The notes beneath the pieces are model-generated. The model had not been told where the DNA came from. It saw only the letters and a program-made list of their open reading frames with translations, and did no database searches. From Taeniopygia guttata (lineage: Eukaryota; Chordata; Aves; Passeriformes; Estrildidae): 64,000 bases of DNA. Shown here one piece after another: positions 23,259-36,200 of the stretch (positions within the stretch are counted from its first letter, which is position 1; each line of letters opens with the position of its first letter). Where the stretch lies: positions 9,126,001 through 9,190,000 of the forward strand of contig NC_133024.1 of NCBI RefSeq assembly GCF_048771995.1. The letters run 5' to 3'. A program made the position numbers and the translations under genes.

Positions 23259-24589
23259 TATATTTTGGGCTATATTTTGTAGGCATAAGTAAATTTACAA
23301 GAATACTTATATCTAATGTTGAGCCCTGAGTAATTTGAAGAGTATTTTGAAACAGTCTTGTTTTTCTTGGTAAACTTAGAAATCACATATCTGGAAGTCT
23401 GCAGTTACCTGAACAATAAGCAGGCAATTACTGTTCAGTGATATCCACAAATAGTGTTAGTATTAATATTTAAGACAGAAAATGAATAAGGACTCCTGGA
23501 ATCTAATAATTTTCAGACTTCTTTTAAAAGAAGGAAATGTTGCTTAATACCTGGAATTTCACTGCTGTGTAGATGAAGCAGGTGCTCTCTTTGAAGCTCT
23601 AGAGATGCTGGATAAAAGTGTCTGCTCTCTGAAGTACACAGCAGTAGTGCTGGTGTTCTTGGATGCATGCTTCCTGCCCAAGATGTGCCTTCAAATCTTT
23701 TTTTTTCAGAGCTGTCAGGGTACAGTGTTGACAGATTGTTTTATTTAATGATCAGGCATAAAGGCTGTGCAATGTGCTACAGCCAAGAGGCTTCAGAACT
23801 CAAAAATGTGCTAGAAAGCAGTGGGTGTTTCTGGCTGGCCAAGCTCTGACCTCCTGCTTGCAGGAACTTTTTCCCCCCTCCAACACAGGCCTAATGGGGA
23901 AAAGCACCTTAACTTTGGAATTTAAACAGTGTTGTGTGCAAGCATGTAATGGTTTTGGTTTCTTTTTTGCATTTTGTAACTTTAATCAATGATAAAGCAG
24001 GCAGCATTATGGCTAGCAGGAGTAAATATCGATGTACCTTCAGAAACAGGAAAGGGAGTATTTGCTGGACTTCAGAGTTGTAAGGTGGGTGCTTATAGCT
24101 GAGGACAAGCATTCAAACTGCCTCAATTTCTCCTTCTTTTGTCTGTGCTGCTGACAAAGCCCAGATGTTCCTCAAAACATACTCCAAAACCAACAAATAA
24201 GAGTCTTCACTCAGTCCTGTGATTACTGTGGTTTGTCAATAGTGGGAAGGAAGGCAGATTGAGGATAACTGAGATTTCTTCCCAAACCCATCCTTAGTGA
24301 CATGTTTTAACTATGAAGACTAAGCTGTGATGTCTATTTCCAACCACTGTGCTTTGCTGTGGGCTACAGCAGCTGTGTGTCACTATCTTTCTCTAGCTCA
24401 GCTCTCTGACAAGGTAAGGAAAAGTATTTTGTATGTATGGATTGTGTATGTGTGTGCAGATACAGTTTTTGGTACTAAATGACTGGCAGTGATTTTGGCT
24501 TTAAAAAAAATGTAAAACCAGATAAATAAAAACTGTGTGTAGAAATCGAGAGTCTTGGTTCCAAATTTCACAGCTCAGCTAATCCTGAA

Positions 24590-24840
24590 ATGGTGCATGG
24601 CTGCTGTGGTGCAATTGTTTGCATTCAGCACTGCCAAGTCTACCAAGTGCACATGTGTAACCTGGCTTGTGACCCTCTGTGGAAAGAGGAGAAGCCCCAT
24701 GGTGACACGGGGTGGGATCCAGCTGGCACTGCTGCCTCAGGGATGCTGTCCACACCAGCCTTGTGCACATCCCAGGTCACCCAGCCTGTCCAGAGCCTCT
24801 GGCATAGCCCAGCAGGGTAGGGTGGGTTTGCCAGCTCAGA
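24590..24840. other. GC-richer, CpG-poor intronic patch
   Basis: Locally higher GC than its surroundings, with overlapping open frames on both strands (up to 97 codons). It has no domain similarity I can name and no transposon signature. It could be an old, unrecognised repeat. Confidence 0.35.
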
Positions 24841-27800
24841 GGAAGTAAGTTGAGATCTGTTCTGTGTGTCTGAGTTGACTTGAAGCTTTTTGTTTTAATG
24901 GGAACTTCTGCTATCAGTCCTCTTACATCAGCTTTTTAATCTTGCCTTTAAATAAATGAACCTGCAAAGCTGCAGGTAATGTATTAATGCTTTAAAAAGC
25001 ATTGAGTCTCTGACAGACCTGTGCTTGGATCCAAATCTAGATTAAACCCAGGTGACAAGCTTAAGCAGTCTTTCGTTGTGCACTACCACCTGTTTTAAAT
25101 TCAGGTGGTATAGTAAGGATAATTTGGCATAGGACAACCAAAGCTCTCCAGGCATGTTGTGTTACATTGCAGTTATTCCTTCTGTCATGGTGCTTCCTCT
25201 CTGTGGAATTCTAGTGGATATTTGAGTTAAGTGATGAAGAAGCTAAGTAATGATGGGCTAAACCTGTGTTTGTATCCTCACTTTAGGTGTGTGCAGGCAC
25301 TTAGAGACATTTGGGTGAGTTTTTGGAAACAACAAACCCAAACCATTTGTTCTTGAGGCCAAGATGTACTGTGCTGGAAATGTGTGTGAACGATGCATCT
25401 AAAACTCATTGTTCTCACTTCTGCCTATGCAAATTGGATGCTCTAGGTGGAAAGATGGTTTGTATACACACCTATGCATGAAAAAAAGTTCAACTGCAAA
25501 GTCTTGCTTTTGGTTCAGCAGTCTGTATTGGGGCTTTAGTGACAAAACCATCAGCCTTAATGCAAAGGGACTTGTCTCATAATCATGTTCTCAAAATACA
25601 TCTGAAAGCACAGTATCAGCATGTACCTTTACCCTATGAAAGTACCAGTAGTTTTTTATAGCAATTGAACAAGATTTAGTACTTAACCTTTCTCTCTTGT
25701 ACATTATGTAGCTTTGCTAATGGATAGCAACACTGTATTTTGAAGGGAGGATTTGTTTTGTTTTTAATGGAATGGTTAATAGTAGCCACTTTAAAATTGG
25801 CAAGTAGTTAAAAAAAAAAGGCTGTTAACCAATAATATATTATGCTTTTTAAAAAGAGGCTTTAATTTGTCGATGCAGCACGCTTTGCAGAAACTCTTGA
25901 TGGAAAAGAAACTAGGAGAGTCTTTCTTTAAGGTATTCTTGCCTCAAGTACTGGCTAATGAAAAAGTGAAATCTGAAAAAAGGCAGCTGCACATACCACC
26001 TTGAAATGCAGCTGAACTTCTGAATGAGCTCTGGAATTTCAATTGAATCACAAAGCATTTTTTGCTTTCAATCAGTTATATTTCCATTTGTCATAAATCC
26101 TTCTTGCAGACACTGCACAGTTAATGCAACCTACAAATACTGTGTTTTACTTCAGAATTAATCTTCATGGACTTTCACAGAAAGTATGAGTTATTAAGCA
26201 TGCAGACATTGCTCTTCGTGGCCAATAATAAAAAAAATACTTCATGTCTTGCCTATTTCAGGGAGATCCAAGGTAACTTAAACAGTGAGCAATTAAATAT
26301 AAGGCATCATCATTATAGATTTTACTACAATGTGATTCTCAGAAATCATGCAACAAAATGGTAAGACTACTTTTAACTTTAAATACAGGAGGATATAACT
26401 TGAGCAGAATAGCTATTACTAATGAGGAAATAGAAAATTTGTGGTAATAGTGCGGAGTAACCAAGGGGAAAAAAGGATTCTTATTACTAAAGTGGCAAAA
26501 ACCCATGAAATTTTTGTATAAAGTGATAAAGTAATAAAAAGGGCTTGAGAATTCTCAGGCAAAATGTGATCTAAGCATAAATTTAGGTTTTCCTTGTGAG
26601 TAATCTGCATGAATTTGCCTAAGGTTATTTTCATGACTCTCTTATGACCTGAAAATTATCCCTTCTCTGTGGACTGTGACTTCTGTTGCTGTTTTCCCCC
26701 AGGATTGTTAGTCTGCATCTGAAAGGTGAAAAACCTGTATTTGCTGAAAAGGTTCTATGGGGAGCAAGAAAAGAACTGGGGAGCAGTGCATAGGAAATTA
26801 GACCTAGATGCAATACCTAGATAACAAAAGGTCTCCTGTTCCATGCACAAAGAGGACAGGTAACTCTGTTAGCCTTCAGTTCTCATAGCTTAACCAACCC
26901 AAAATCAGGGAAAAAGGTGAGAGCAGGCACTGTGTAGTTTTACCTTCCTAGTAGAACTTGTGTTGCAAAAATAATGTTATATTTTTGTTACATGAAAAGT
27001 TAAGAGAAACTGAGACAATTTTAAATTCTTGAATTAATGGTCTAATGCAATTCAAGATGTAGAAAATTTTTTAACATCATGCTATTTATTGGGCCATAAA
27101 TAGATATCTAGGAAGAATGTTTCTGAGATCAGGTGTGTGATTTATGTGATTGATTTGTTTTAGGTAGAAGGTTCAGTGTTTGCAATTTGCAACAGGTTAA
27201 ATCCTCAAGAATGGCTTTCCAGGAAGCTTTGGTATTGAATAATGAGAACTTTCTAATGAATATGTGTGCAAGTGAGAACCTCCGATGTCATCACCTGGAA
27301 AAAACTTGGATGATGCAGATAATTGGTATTGCTGCTGTGACAAGGTGTTGTTGTTTTGTTCCAGGTGGTTTAGGACTCACTTTCCATTGTATAGGAATTA
27401 ATAATTTTCCCAGCACTAAACTGAAAACCAATTTTTATTTTCCTTTCCAAAAATCAAACTTATTAGATGGCAGGATATGAATAAAACCACAACTTGATAC
27501 AATTTAAGAAGTTTCATTTTATATAATTTAAAGACTTCCATTTTGGAAAATATAGTGTTCTTGATGTTTTAACAGAATGTGTGAGGCTTCAAAAATATTC
27601 TTGGCAGTCATTGTGGTAGTAGGCATCATGAAAAATAATAAAAATTGGCAGTAAAGAGAATGATACAATGCATGTAATATAAAACACTTTATCCTGGAAA
27701 GTGTACAAGTACTAAGTATCCTAATGTATATTTATTGAGATTGAAGTTTTGTTTATGTTGCATTTTAAATGGAAGTATTTAAGTATTCAGTTGTCTTTGT

Positions 27801-29923
27801 CCATATTTGATATACTTATTTGTAAAAGTTACTGTTACCATGAACTATCAGATCTTGGTGACTTGAATTAAACTCTAAAAGGATATTGCAGGAAGCTCAT
27901 AGTTCAAACAGGCTTTTTTGGCATCTTTGTCTGAAATATAATTGCTTTTAATCAAGGTTTCTTTTACTGTTCAGTTTCTGTTTGGGGTTCATCTCTTTCA
28001 AAAACAAAATTCCAAATGACCCAAACAAACCCAACAGCAAAATCATTTTAGATTTTCTAAAACCAGATCCTTCTATGAATAAGTGCTGTGAAATCTTTCT
28101 TAAGTGAGGATGCCAAGCCTGGGTTCCAGCATTAATAGCTACTTTCCTATGAATTCAACCTGTTCTCATCTTTCAACTCCTGTGCTGGCTGTGTGATTTT
28201 TGGGAGCCCATACTCATTTTTTTCCTGCTGCTACTTGCTGTTTGTGTTTAGATCCTCACTTCTCCAGGAGAAATAAATCCCAGCAAAGGTTTTGGAATGG
28301 CAAACCTTAGCTGGGAGAAAGCCAGTAAAAGTCCTCTCAAGTTGACTTTACTCTTGGTAATTGGGAAACCAATTCTCCGCTTCCAAAAGAAGAAAATTTG
28401 GGGAAAACTGTCGAAATGCATCAGAACAAGTGATGGTCAGTAACTACTGAATCCTGTGAGGATAGAGAAGGGAGAGAGAGAGGTGGGAAGTGGCATCCTT
28501 GGCATGAAGGGTGAAGCAAAGATAAAAGGTCATCAATAGTCCTTCTAGCTCTGCTTTGAAGGAACTTGAGAGCAGCCAAAGACGATTTAACTGCAGGAAT
28601 ATAAAGGCAGAGTGCCCTGTGCAGTGCCTTGCATGTGAATCAATTAATTGCAATTTGTGCCTCGAACTGAGAAGGCCATTTCAGTGCTCACTCTAGAGGT
28701 GAATTATCTGGGAGGTCTTAAATCTTTCTGTACCTCAACACCAGTTCTGGACTCCATCCAGTGTCTAAGAAATGTTTTTTTTAAAAAAAGAAAATTGTTT
28801 GGTTATAGTTATTGGGTGACATTTTATTAGAGTGAGGAACTTCTCATTAACACTCGGTTCAGGGAAAGTGGTCTTCAAAGAAACAGCTCATGTATTAGAT
28901 GAAAGTGTTCACTGATTTGCAATTTCAGAACAGTTTTTCATTCACAGTTTAAAAATTGCTAGCAAATGCACAATTAATTACATAACAATTAAACTTTGAC
29001 AGCTCATTTCTGGATCAGATAAAATAAGTCACAGCTTTTTCATCGTGCTAAATGATGTTTCAGTGCTTTGTGACTATGCTTCATAGTTGTAGGGTCATAT
29101 GATTAAAAATACATGGGGAAGAATGTTGTTTCCATTATTCTCATATGTAGTAGAAAATGCAGATTATTTCTCATCTGTTTAGACCTATCACTGTAAAAAT
29201 GAATATTTTCAATTTTCTCAGTCTGTGTTAAAAGTAGGGGATAATAACATGTGATAATGTTTTTTTGCTAATTTCAGACAAATAATACAGAAATGATTCA
29301 ACCATAAAAGCAAAACCTTATTGAGATGAACTGAAGTTTTATTTTGCTGAAAAGAAATACTGTGTTGCATAGTCCAAAGCATGCCATGCTATTTATGATC
29401 TTTCTGAAATCTGTTTCTTTCAGAAACTCTGGCATTGATCATTACCAGTAATAAAACCTCTGATATTTCCCTATTATCAAAAAGTAGCCTAGGGCTATTC
29501 TTTTTCATGTATATTCTAAGATTGCAGATACAGATATATGTGTATGTGCCAAGCACTTTCCTGCTGGCTTGACTTGCTACGGATTTTATTATTTATTAAT
29601 TTGGAATGAATGAATAATGCCATTTACATGAGAGATCTGTTCATGAAGTTCACTTTGAAAATTTTTCTTCAATGGTAAGGCTCATAAATCACATGCTATA
29701 AAACTTTTAGATGTTTTGCTTTAGACTAGTGTAAAGTTCCCAAGAGAACTTTGAGAACCATGGAGCTTCAGGCTGCAGAATGTTTATACTCGGCACTGTC
29801 CACTTGAGTCTAAATCTTCAAGTGTCTTGCGTAAAGTAATTTTGCATCTTTTTTTCCTTAAAATCTCAGTTGAAGAAGAAAAGATAAGATTTTGAGCAGT
29901 GTGTAGGAAGTGGTAAGGTGTTC

Positions 29924-30045
29924 CCACAATGGCTGAGGTTGTAAAGGTCATCTGTGCCACCCTCCCTGCTCAAAGCAGGCTCAGCTAGCAGAGGCAGCTC
30001 AGGAACATGTGCAGACACCTCTGCAGTACAAATATTTGGGAGATA
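29924..30045 (-). mobile_element. CR1 LINE fragment, antisense, another subfamily
   Basis: The blocks 'AAGGTCATCTGTGCCACCCT' and 'CCCTGCTCAAAGCAGGCTCA', then 'GCTAGCAGAGGCAGCTCAGG', match the reverse 3' region of avian CR1 types that carry the CCCTGCTCAAGCAGGG motif. The tail 'AAATATTTGGGAGAT' resembles the following antisense block. It is old and short; boundaries are approximate. Confidence 0.75.
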
Positions 30046-32159
30046 CAGAATTATTATTGCTCTCTACAATATCTTAAAAATATGAGGGGGAGGTAATTTG
30101 CAAGTCTAAATGTAATATTGCATATTAATTTATGCGTGTGACAGGCAAACTGATTGTTGCACTGGGATGTCCATCAACGGGGGAATGAGTTTAACAAATA
30201 TGTTCATTCTTGTACAGATCAGGAGGCAGATGCTGTGTTTGAAGTGCCACTGTACACAGCATGGGCTCATACATGTCTGTTAAGAAAAATAAACCACAAG
30301 CATGACAGGCTTCCTGTGAAACTGCTAACTTCATCTGGCAGGTCACTGTCATTATCTCTGACTTGAAACACAGTGGAAGCTTTAGAATCCCCCACTCCCC
30401 CAAGTCTTTGTTTTTGTAGACCCTGTGTTTGGAGAGAGGTATTTGTTGTCAGGAATCCTTTGTTTTAGCTTCCAATGTGCTTAGACATTCTGAATTCACA
30501 GCACATACAGCCTGCCCCTGTTCAGCTAAACAGGCAAGTTAGGTGCTCCAGCTCTGTTCAAATTCTGAAGCTGTGAATATTTTGCCAAGTTGACCCCTAT
30601 CTGAAGGAATTTTAGCTTGGTCAAAAAAAGCTTTACAACCACGAGTCAGAAAAATTAAATTGTATGCAAAAGGTGTTTTCTCTATTTATTGCATGTGACT
30701 TTGTGTTGTTACTGCTTTTAATAGTATAAGTATTAAAATCTGCCTTCCATAGTCATGAATAGTTGTGTGCAGTTGATGCACCCATTTCTTCTATGAAAAA
30801 TTGCTTTATCATTTTGTCTCATTGATTTTCTTTGCTATCTTTTTACATGAGAAATTCTCCTTTCCTTCACCCAAGCCCTTCTGAAGAGCTAATTTTATAA
30901 CTGTTTTCAAGCTGAAAACGAGTGACATGTAGGGTAAATGTGATGAAGGGTGTCACTCAAACCGGCCATGTGTAAGTGAGCACCTACAAGATTTAACTTT
31001 GTAAGCCCTCAAATAACACTTTTATTAACAGAGCCTAAATATGTAAAATTTGCTACAATTCTGATAAGAATATAATTCAATAGCAATGCATTTGACCACT
31101 TTTGGGCCCTCTGTTGTATATAGTCTTTCTTCACATCAGCTCTGAGGGAAAGCAGTGATTTATTTTGTCTACCCCAGCTGGTTCCTAAATCTTACAGTTT
31201 TTTAATCCTGTTTAATAGAGTCATTTGTCCTTTATAAGGCCAGCCACTGAAAAGACCTGTGACTTTCTGATAACAGATTGTGTGTCATTGAATAATTTTT
31301 CCTCTTAAAAAGAAGAAACACTGCATATTCCTCAGTGTTTTCTATATCTAATGCATAGAACACTTCTAAAATCAGCATAAAATTATTAGCTTCTAGCACA
31401 CCTCTTCAAGAAAGTGTATTTCAAAGCGTATGGAACTTGCAGTGTGGGATTTTTTTGACTGGATACAGATCATCTAAATACATTACTACTGTGAAAATGT
31501 TACTAAGCAGTTGTTAGAAGAGGTGGCTCTTGCTGAGGTGGTGCTGGGAAGTAATGCATTCTAATTAAATTCCATGGAAAAATCCAGAAAGCATTTCAGT
31601 AAGGATGCTCTACAAGCTTGCTGAAGGCAGCAGTCTTCTCTCACTGTAAAAGCATGAAAACAAATGGCCCTAATTCTTCTTGTTTTCACAGTAATAGCTG
31701 TCATAGGGTAAAACAGATATTTCCATTAGAGCGCTTGTATTAGGTTAGCTTAGCTTGTTGAGAGGTAATAATGACTTTCCTCCAAGGATAAGGAGTCAAA
31801 AAAAGAAAATCAAATTAATATCAAAGGAAGTTGCAAGTACTTTGTAAGTAAATCAAGACATAAGTTAGTCAGATTTGTAGTAGAAATACATATAAAGGAT
31901 GGTGATGGGTTTTTGAAAACTATTTTCTCACCATGATAGAAGTTTCCTTGCGGAAGTACACAAGTTTTACATCCATGTGGATGGAGGCAACCAGTATGTC
32001 TGCTAACATCACATCATTTCTCTGTGCTGTACAAAGAACTGCTTGGGGGTTTTCCTTTTAGAGGGCAAAAGGAATTCTGTGAATACGGTAATATGGTTTG
32101 CTATATGTTTGGATTAGAAATTGAAATATGTAGTGGCATAAATTCCCATGAGAAATCAT

Positions 32160-32302
32160 TAATGCCTCATCCCTGGAAGTGTTCAGGGCCAGGCTGGGTG
32201 GGCTCTGAGCAACCTGGTCTAGTGAAAGGTGCCCCTGTCCATGACAGAGATGTTGGAACTGGATGGTCTTTAAGGCCCCTTTAACCCAAACCATTCTATG
32301 GG
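32160..32302 (+). mobile_element. CR1 LINE fragment, 3' end, sense
   Basis: Sense CR1 tail: 'TGCCTCATCCCTGGAAGTGT', 'CAGGGCCAGGCTGGGTGGGC', 'TCTGAGCAACCTGGTCTAGT', 'GAACTGGATGGTCTTTAAGG', ending 'AACCCAAACCATTCTATGGG'. It is non-coding and the 3' terminus is intact apart from substitutions. Confidence 0.93.
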
Positions 32303-32611
32303 TCTGTTTTGAGGTTTGCTGTAGGCCCCTTCTTCAGGGGACTTTTTCCTTGTATCATGTTGAGAAGTTCCACACATAATAAAACACTATTCATTTTATT
32401 GCATTGCACACATGTAAATGGTATTGATAGCTCCATGAACATGAAAGAATTTCATTATTTAAATAATCTTAATATAAATTTTCTAGGTGTCTGTCTTCCT
32501 CCATTATAGTGCAATGTGTAGGATGCAGTGGCTAGGACGTGCATATTATTTCAATAGAAGAATAAGAAGGTACGCTTGTTTTCTAAGGAAGTTGTAGTCC
32601 TAGTGATGATC

Positions 32612-32633
32612 TTGGTATCTGGGAAGATACCAA
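32612..32633. repeat. Short perfect inverted repeat
   Basis: TTGGTATCT (32612-32620) and AGATACCAA (32625-32633) pair perfectly around GGGA. It is intronic and has no assigned role. Confidence 0.65.
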
Positions 32634-32799
32634 ATGCTGTGTCCTTTCTCCTGGATATTAATATACAGTATAAGTAGAGCCTGGAGCAATGCCATTGCCT
32701 AAACTGCTGTTTTATCAACTTGGCCAAGTTGTGAATAAGGCACAGCATTTGTTTCTCCCTAGGCTCTCAAACCAAATCAGTCTGCAAGTAGTGACTCCT

Positions 32800-33220
32800 G
32801 GCCTTGGGTGTTTGGAGCACTCTCCTGGAGCAGAAGCACCTTGCTTGGCTGCCTTCTGTGATACCTGAGACCGGGATGACACTGTTACTCCCTGTACCTT
32901 GCATCTCCAGCCATTGCAAGGGGCTCCCCTCCTTTCTTCCCAGTATGGGTTTTGTTCTTATTTTGGGGAAGCAGAGTGGTGCAAAAGAAGATTTTTATTG
33001 CTCAAGTACAGCAACGTTGCTGTGTCAGCAGTCTGAAGCTCCTCTCCCTGAGGAGACCAAGGCTGTGTGGCAGTGGCTTAGCTGCAGCTGCCAGGGTGAC
33101 CAGGTCCCCAGCAGGACATCTCCCTGTGCATGGGCTTTCCCTTGGGGTGGCACAGGGCTGGCATCCCATGGCACCACTGCTGGAGCTTCCCAAGCTCTCT
33201 TGCTCACAGGCACTTCTTGA
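32800..33220. other. GC-richer, CpG-poor patch with overlapping open frames
   Basis: About 400 bp of higher GC. A + strand frame of 138 codons runs at 32804-33220, and other frames are open on both strands. No domain, signal or splice evidence supports coding. Stop-poor composition explains the frames. Confidence 0.4.
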
Positions 33221-36200
33221 AAATGTGTCTTGATGTTTGATTCAGAACACGAAGCCTGTGATTAGGGCAAAGTAGGGTGGGAGAGGGAGGATCTGCTCTG
33301 TCCATTTATATCCTTAAGTTAGGCAGGGACTCGCCATCAAGAATTTTGGCAGGGGACCAGCCAAGCATTACTGTCGCATTTGATTCTTTATGAGGCACTG
33401 TAAATGGGCATTGGAGTTCAGAGAAAATAAGATCTAGCATAAATACTGGCTTAATTTGTGTATGTTGACTGGGTTTACACCAAGCTTTGTTTTGTTTACT
33501 TTCAATTAGAGATTGTATGGAAAAAGATTTGTGATAATCCGTACCAAAGGGCCAGTTACTAATGAAGACATTGGTAATTCTATGAGTAATTAAATTTCAT
33601 CTGAGCTAATTATTGAGGTATTCTGATTCAGAAGCCTCTAGTCACAAATATTGAAAACCCATTTATTTAACTCAGCTTTTACTTAGCTTGTTGCATTAGC
33701 TGATAATACACAGTCATTTCTAAAGCATTTCCCTTGGGTGTCCTCTCTTTCTTGCTGTGGCCCATAGATACTTCCTTTCTGTTTGAAATACAGTAGAAAA
33801 TGGTCTTCTATGTGTCCAAGTGCACAATAAAGCAGTCCAGTGGAGTTTCTTATCTTGGGGTAGAACAAAAACTATTGTTGAGGAGAATTGAATCCATATA
33901 TCACATATCTTGTATTATTTTCCCAGTTTTTCTCTCTCCACATGTTAAATCCTGATGTATCATGCTCTGTAAAGCCTGTTTTAGTAGCTATAATGTGCTG
34001 TTATGAGACTGGAGCTGATAGCAGAAACTAATGGAAAAGGACTCAACTCATGAGCAATTCAGAATATGGCTGCACTGAACTTAATGAAAAAATCTTAGAT
34101 GCTAAGGACCTGGTTGTACTTGCATTTGGGAACAGCTTAAAGAGTTATTGTATTACTTGATGAAAAAATTAACATAGGCATTTTTTTAATGTATTCTTTT
34201 TTCAAATAAAGGCTTTATGAGTCTTGGGAGAAAAATACAGAACTTAGTTTGTATGGCTACTATTCCAGATAAAGAGCTTTAAAAAAGTTTTTCACCATAA
34301 ATACTAAGTGTAGTGTTACATTGTAAATTTTAAGCAAGACCTGTTTTGTTTTTTTTTCCTTTAAATGAATAATGGTATTTTTTAGGTTGTAAGTAGCTTG
34401 AAAATGTTTTCCTAGAGAGGTGTTACATAAGAAACCAAAAAGATCCAGTTTTTGAAAAAGGCTGTAATAATTTCTGGCATTATTAACTCTTAATTTACAT
34501 CAGCAGTGCAAGTGGAGGCCTTGAAAGCTTTGCTAGAAACTATTGCACTTGATATAAATCCCCAAGGATTTTTAAGGCATTTGTCTTCTCCAGGATACCT
34601 CTTTTGATACCTCTTGGGTTCTTCTCTTTTGGTGGCTGCAGTGATGCATCCTCTGGCCTTGGTTGTAATGTGGGGGGAATTCTCTCCCCATCAAAGATCT
34701 GCATCCAGCTCTAATGCCAAACAAAATGACATTGCTTTGTGAGATATGGTCTTTTGTTTAGCATCAGAGCTGTGGGAAGTTTGTGTAGGAAGTTGCTTTG
34801 ATGGAAAGGAAGGCTTGGACTCGAGTTGTAAAAATTGCCAATGAGACTAATTTTGCAAGTTAGAAAGAAAGGCTCTCAACTTATTTGCTATGCTACTTTC
34901 CATAAATAATTCAAAAATTGGAATTTCAATTTTCAGTCTGCTCTGTAACATGTTTTACCCATTTATTCACCTTGCATCCCCTTTAAAAATCCAATCCGGT
35001 TAAGAGCATTTTAATGCACTTCTAATATGTGCATCACCTGAAATTTTATTTTAAAATGGAAAATGGGTCTTTATGACTGTAATGAGTGATGTTCAAGGGT
35101 TGCTTTAGGAATGATAAAACTTGTTCCATTTAGTATGTGTTGTGATCAAAATACTTTGAAATTTAAAAGCACATCCTCTGAAGATCACCTTCGGTGCTGG
35201 GAAGTTTGCACACCATCTGCTCTGACCCCTGCTCTGGAGACAGTGAAGTCAAACCAAATTGTGCTGCTAATAGTAAACATGATGAGCAAGGCTGGGTACT
35301 CTGCATGGGTGGCTGGATCACAGCAGTCACACAGTGAATGTGGCTCTGGGACCCCTGCACTGCTCAGTTGTTGGTTTTATAAGTGGCAGGTGCTTGGACT
35401 GAAGTGATGGGTAAATGTTTAGGAGCCTTGAGAGAAAATAGCTACATAAATCCAGCTGTGCAGACTAATTGATTGTAAAATGGCTTATGCTGGTTTGAAT
35501 TAGTTCTCCTGTTTCAGGTAAATGCTTTTCTCCTGACACTGGATAATTGAGGGGTGAATGCAAAGGTGATCTGTAGAAGCTGAGTGCTCAATGGTATGAT
35601 GCACTGGTTCCTCCTCATGTCAGAGGAGGAGCTTTTGCTTCCTTTGCAGAAAGAGGGAAAAGATCACTGGACAGCAAGTAGTCCAGACAATTTGGAAAAT
35701 GAATACTGATTGTAAGCAAGGAAAGGTGATGCATTATTTGGTGTCTTCATTTACTGAATTACATATGGACTTCAGTGAGTGAGTGTGGAGTTGTAGGGAG
35801 GGAGGTTCTGCTAACTGGCAAGTGCTGCGTTATACTCTGGGTTATTGGATGAATATACTTGTCTGGAAGTTAGCTCTTCTCTTCGTGTTCTGGTGTGTTT
35901 CTGGTGGAAAAAGCATCTAAACACATCTTTTTTTAACCTTAGTTTTTGTTGTAATTATGTGTGTTCAAGTGCTTGGAAAGTACAAAAATGTTATGAAAAT
36001 GGTCCATTACAATGGGGTAAGAACTGGAGAGAAAACTAAAAAAATATGTTTTCATAACAAAATCTTTTTCTGTAAGTTTAATATTATTATTTAAATTTGA
36101 TAGTTTTTTATTTATAGTCGTGAAGCTGAAGTGACTGATCGGGTCATCTTCATTTTCAAGACCTCCTTTTACAAAAGGGAGGAATAAGAGATAACCACTG

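Noticed and set aside
24372..24417. Possible 17-base mini-exon between CTAG and AAG|GTAAGG
   Set aside because: Too short to support without transcript evidence; both signals are expected by chance in long introns.
32804..33220. 138-codon + strand open frame
   Set aside because: It lies in a locally GC-richer patch with overlapping open frames on both strands and no recognisable motif.
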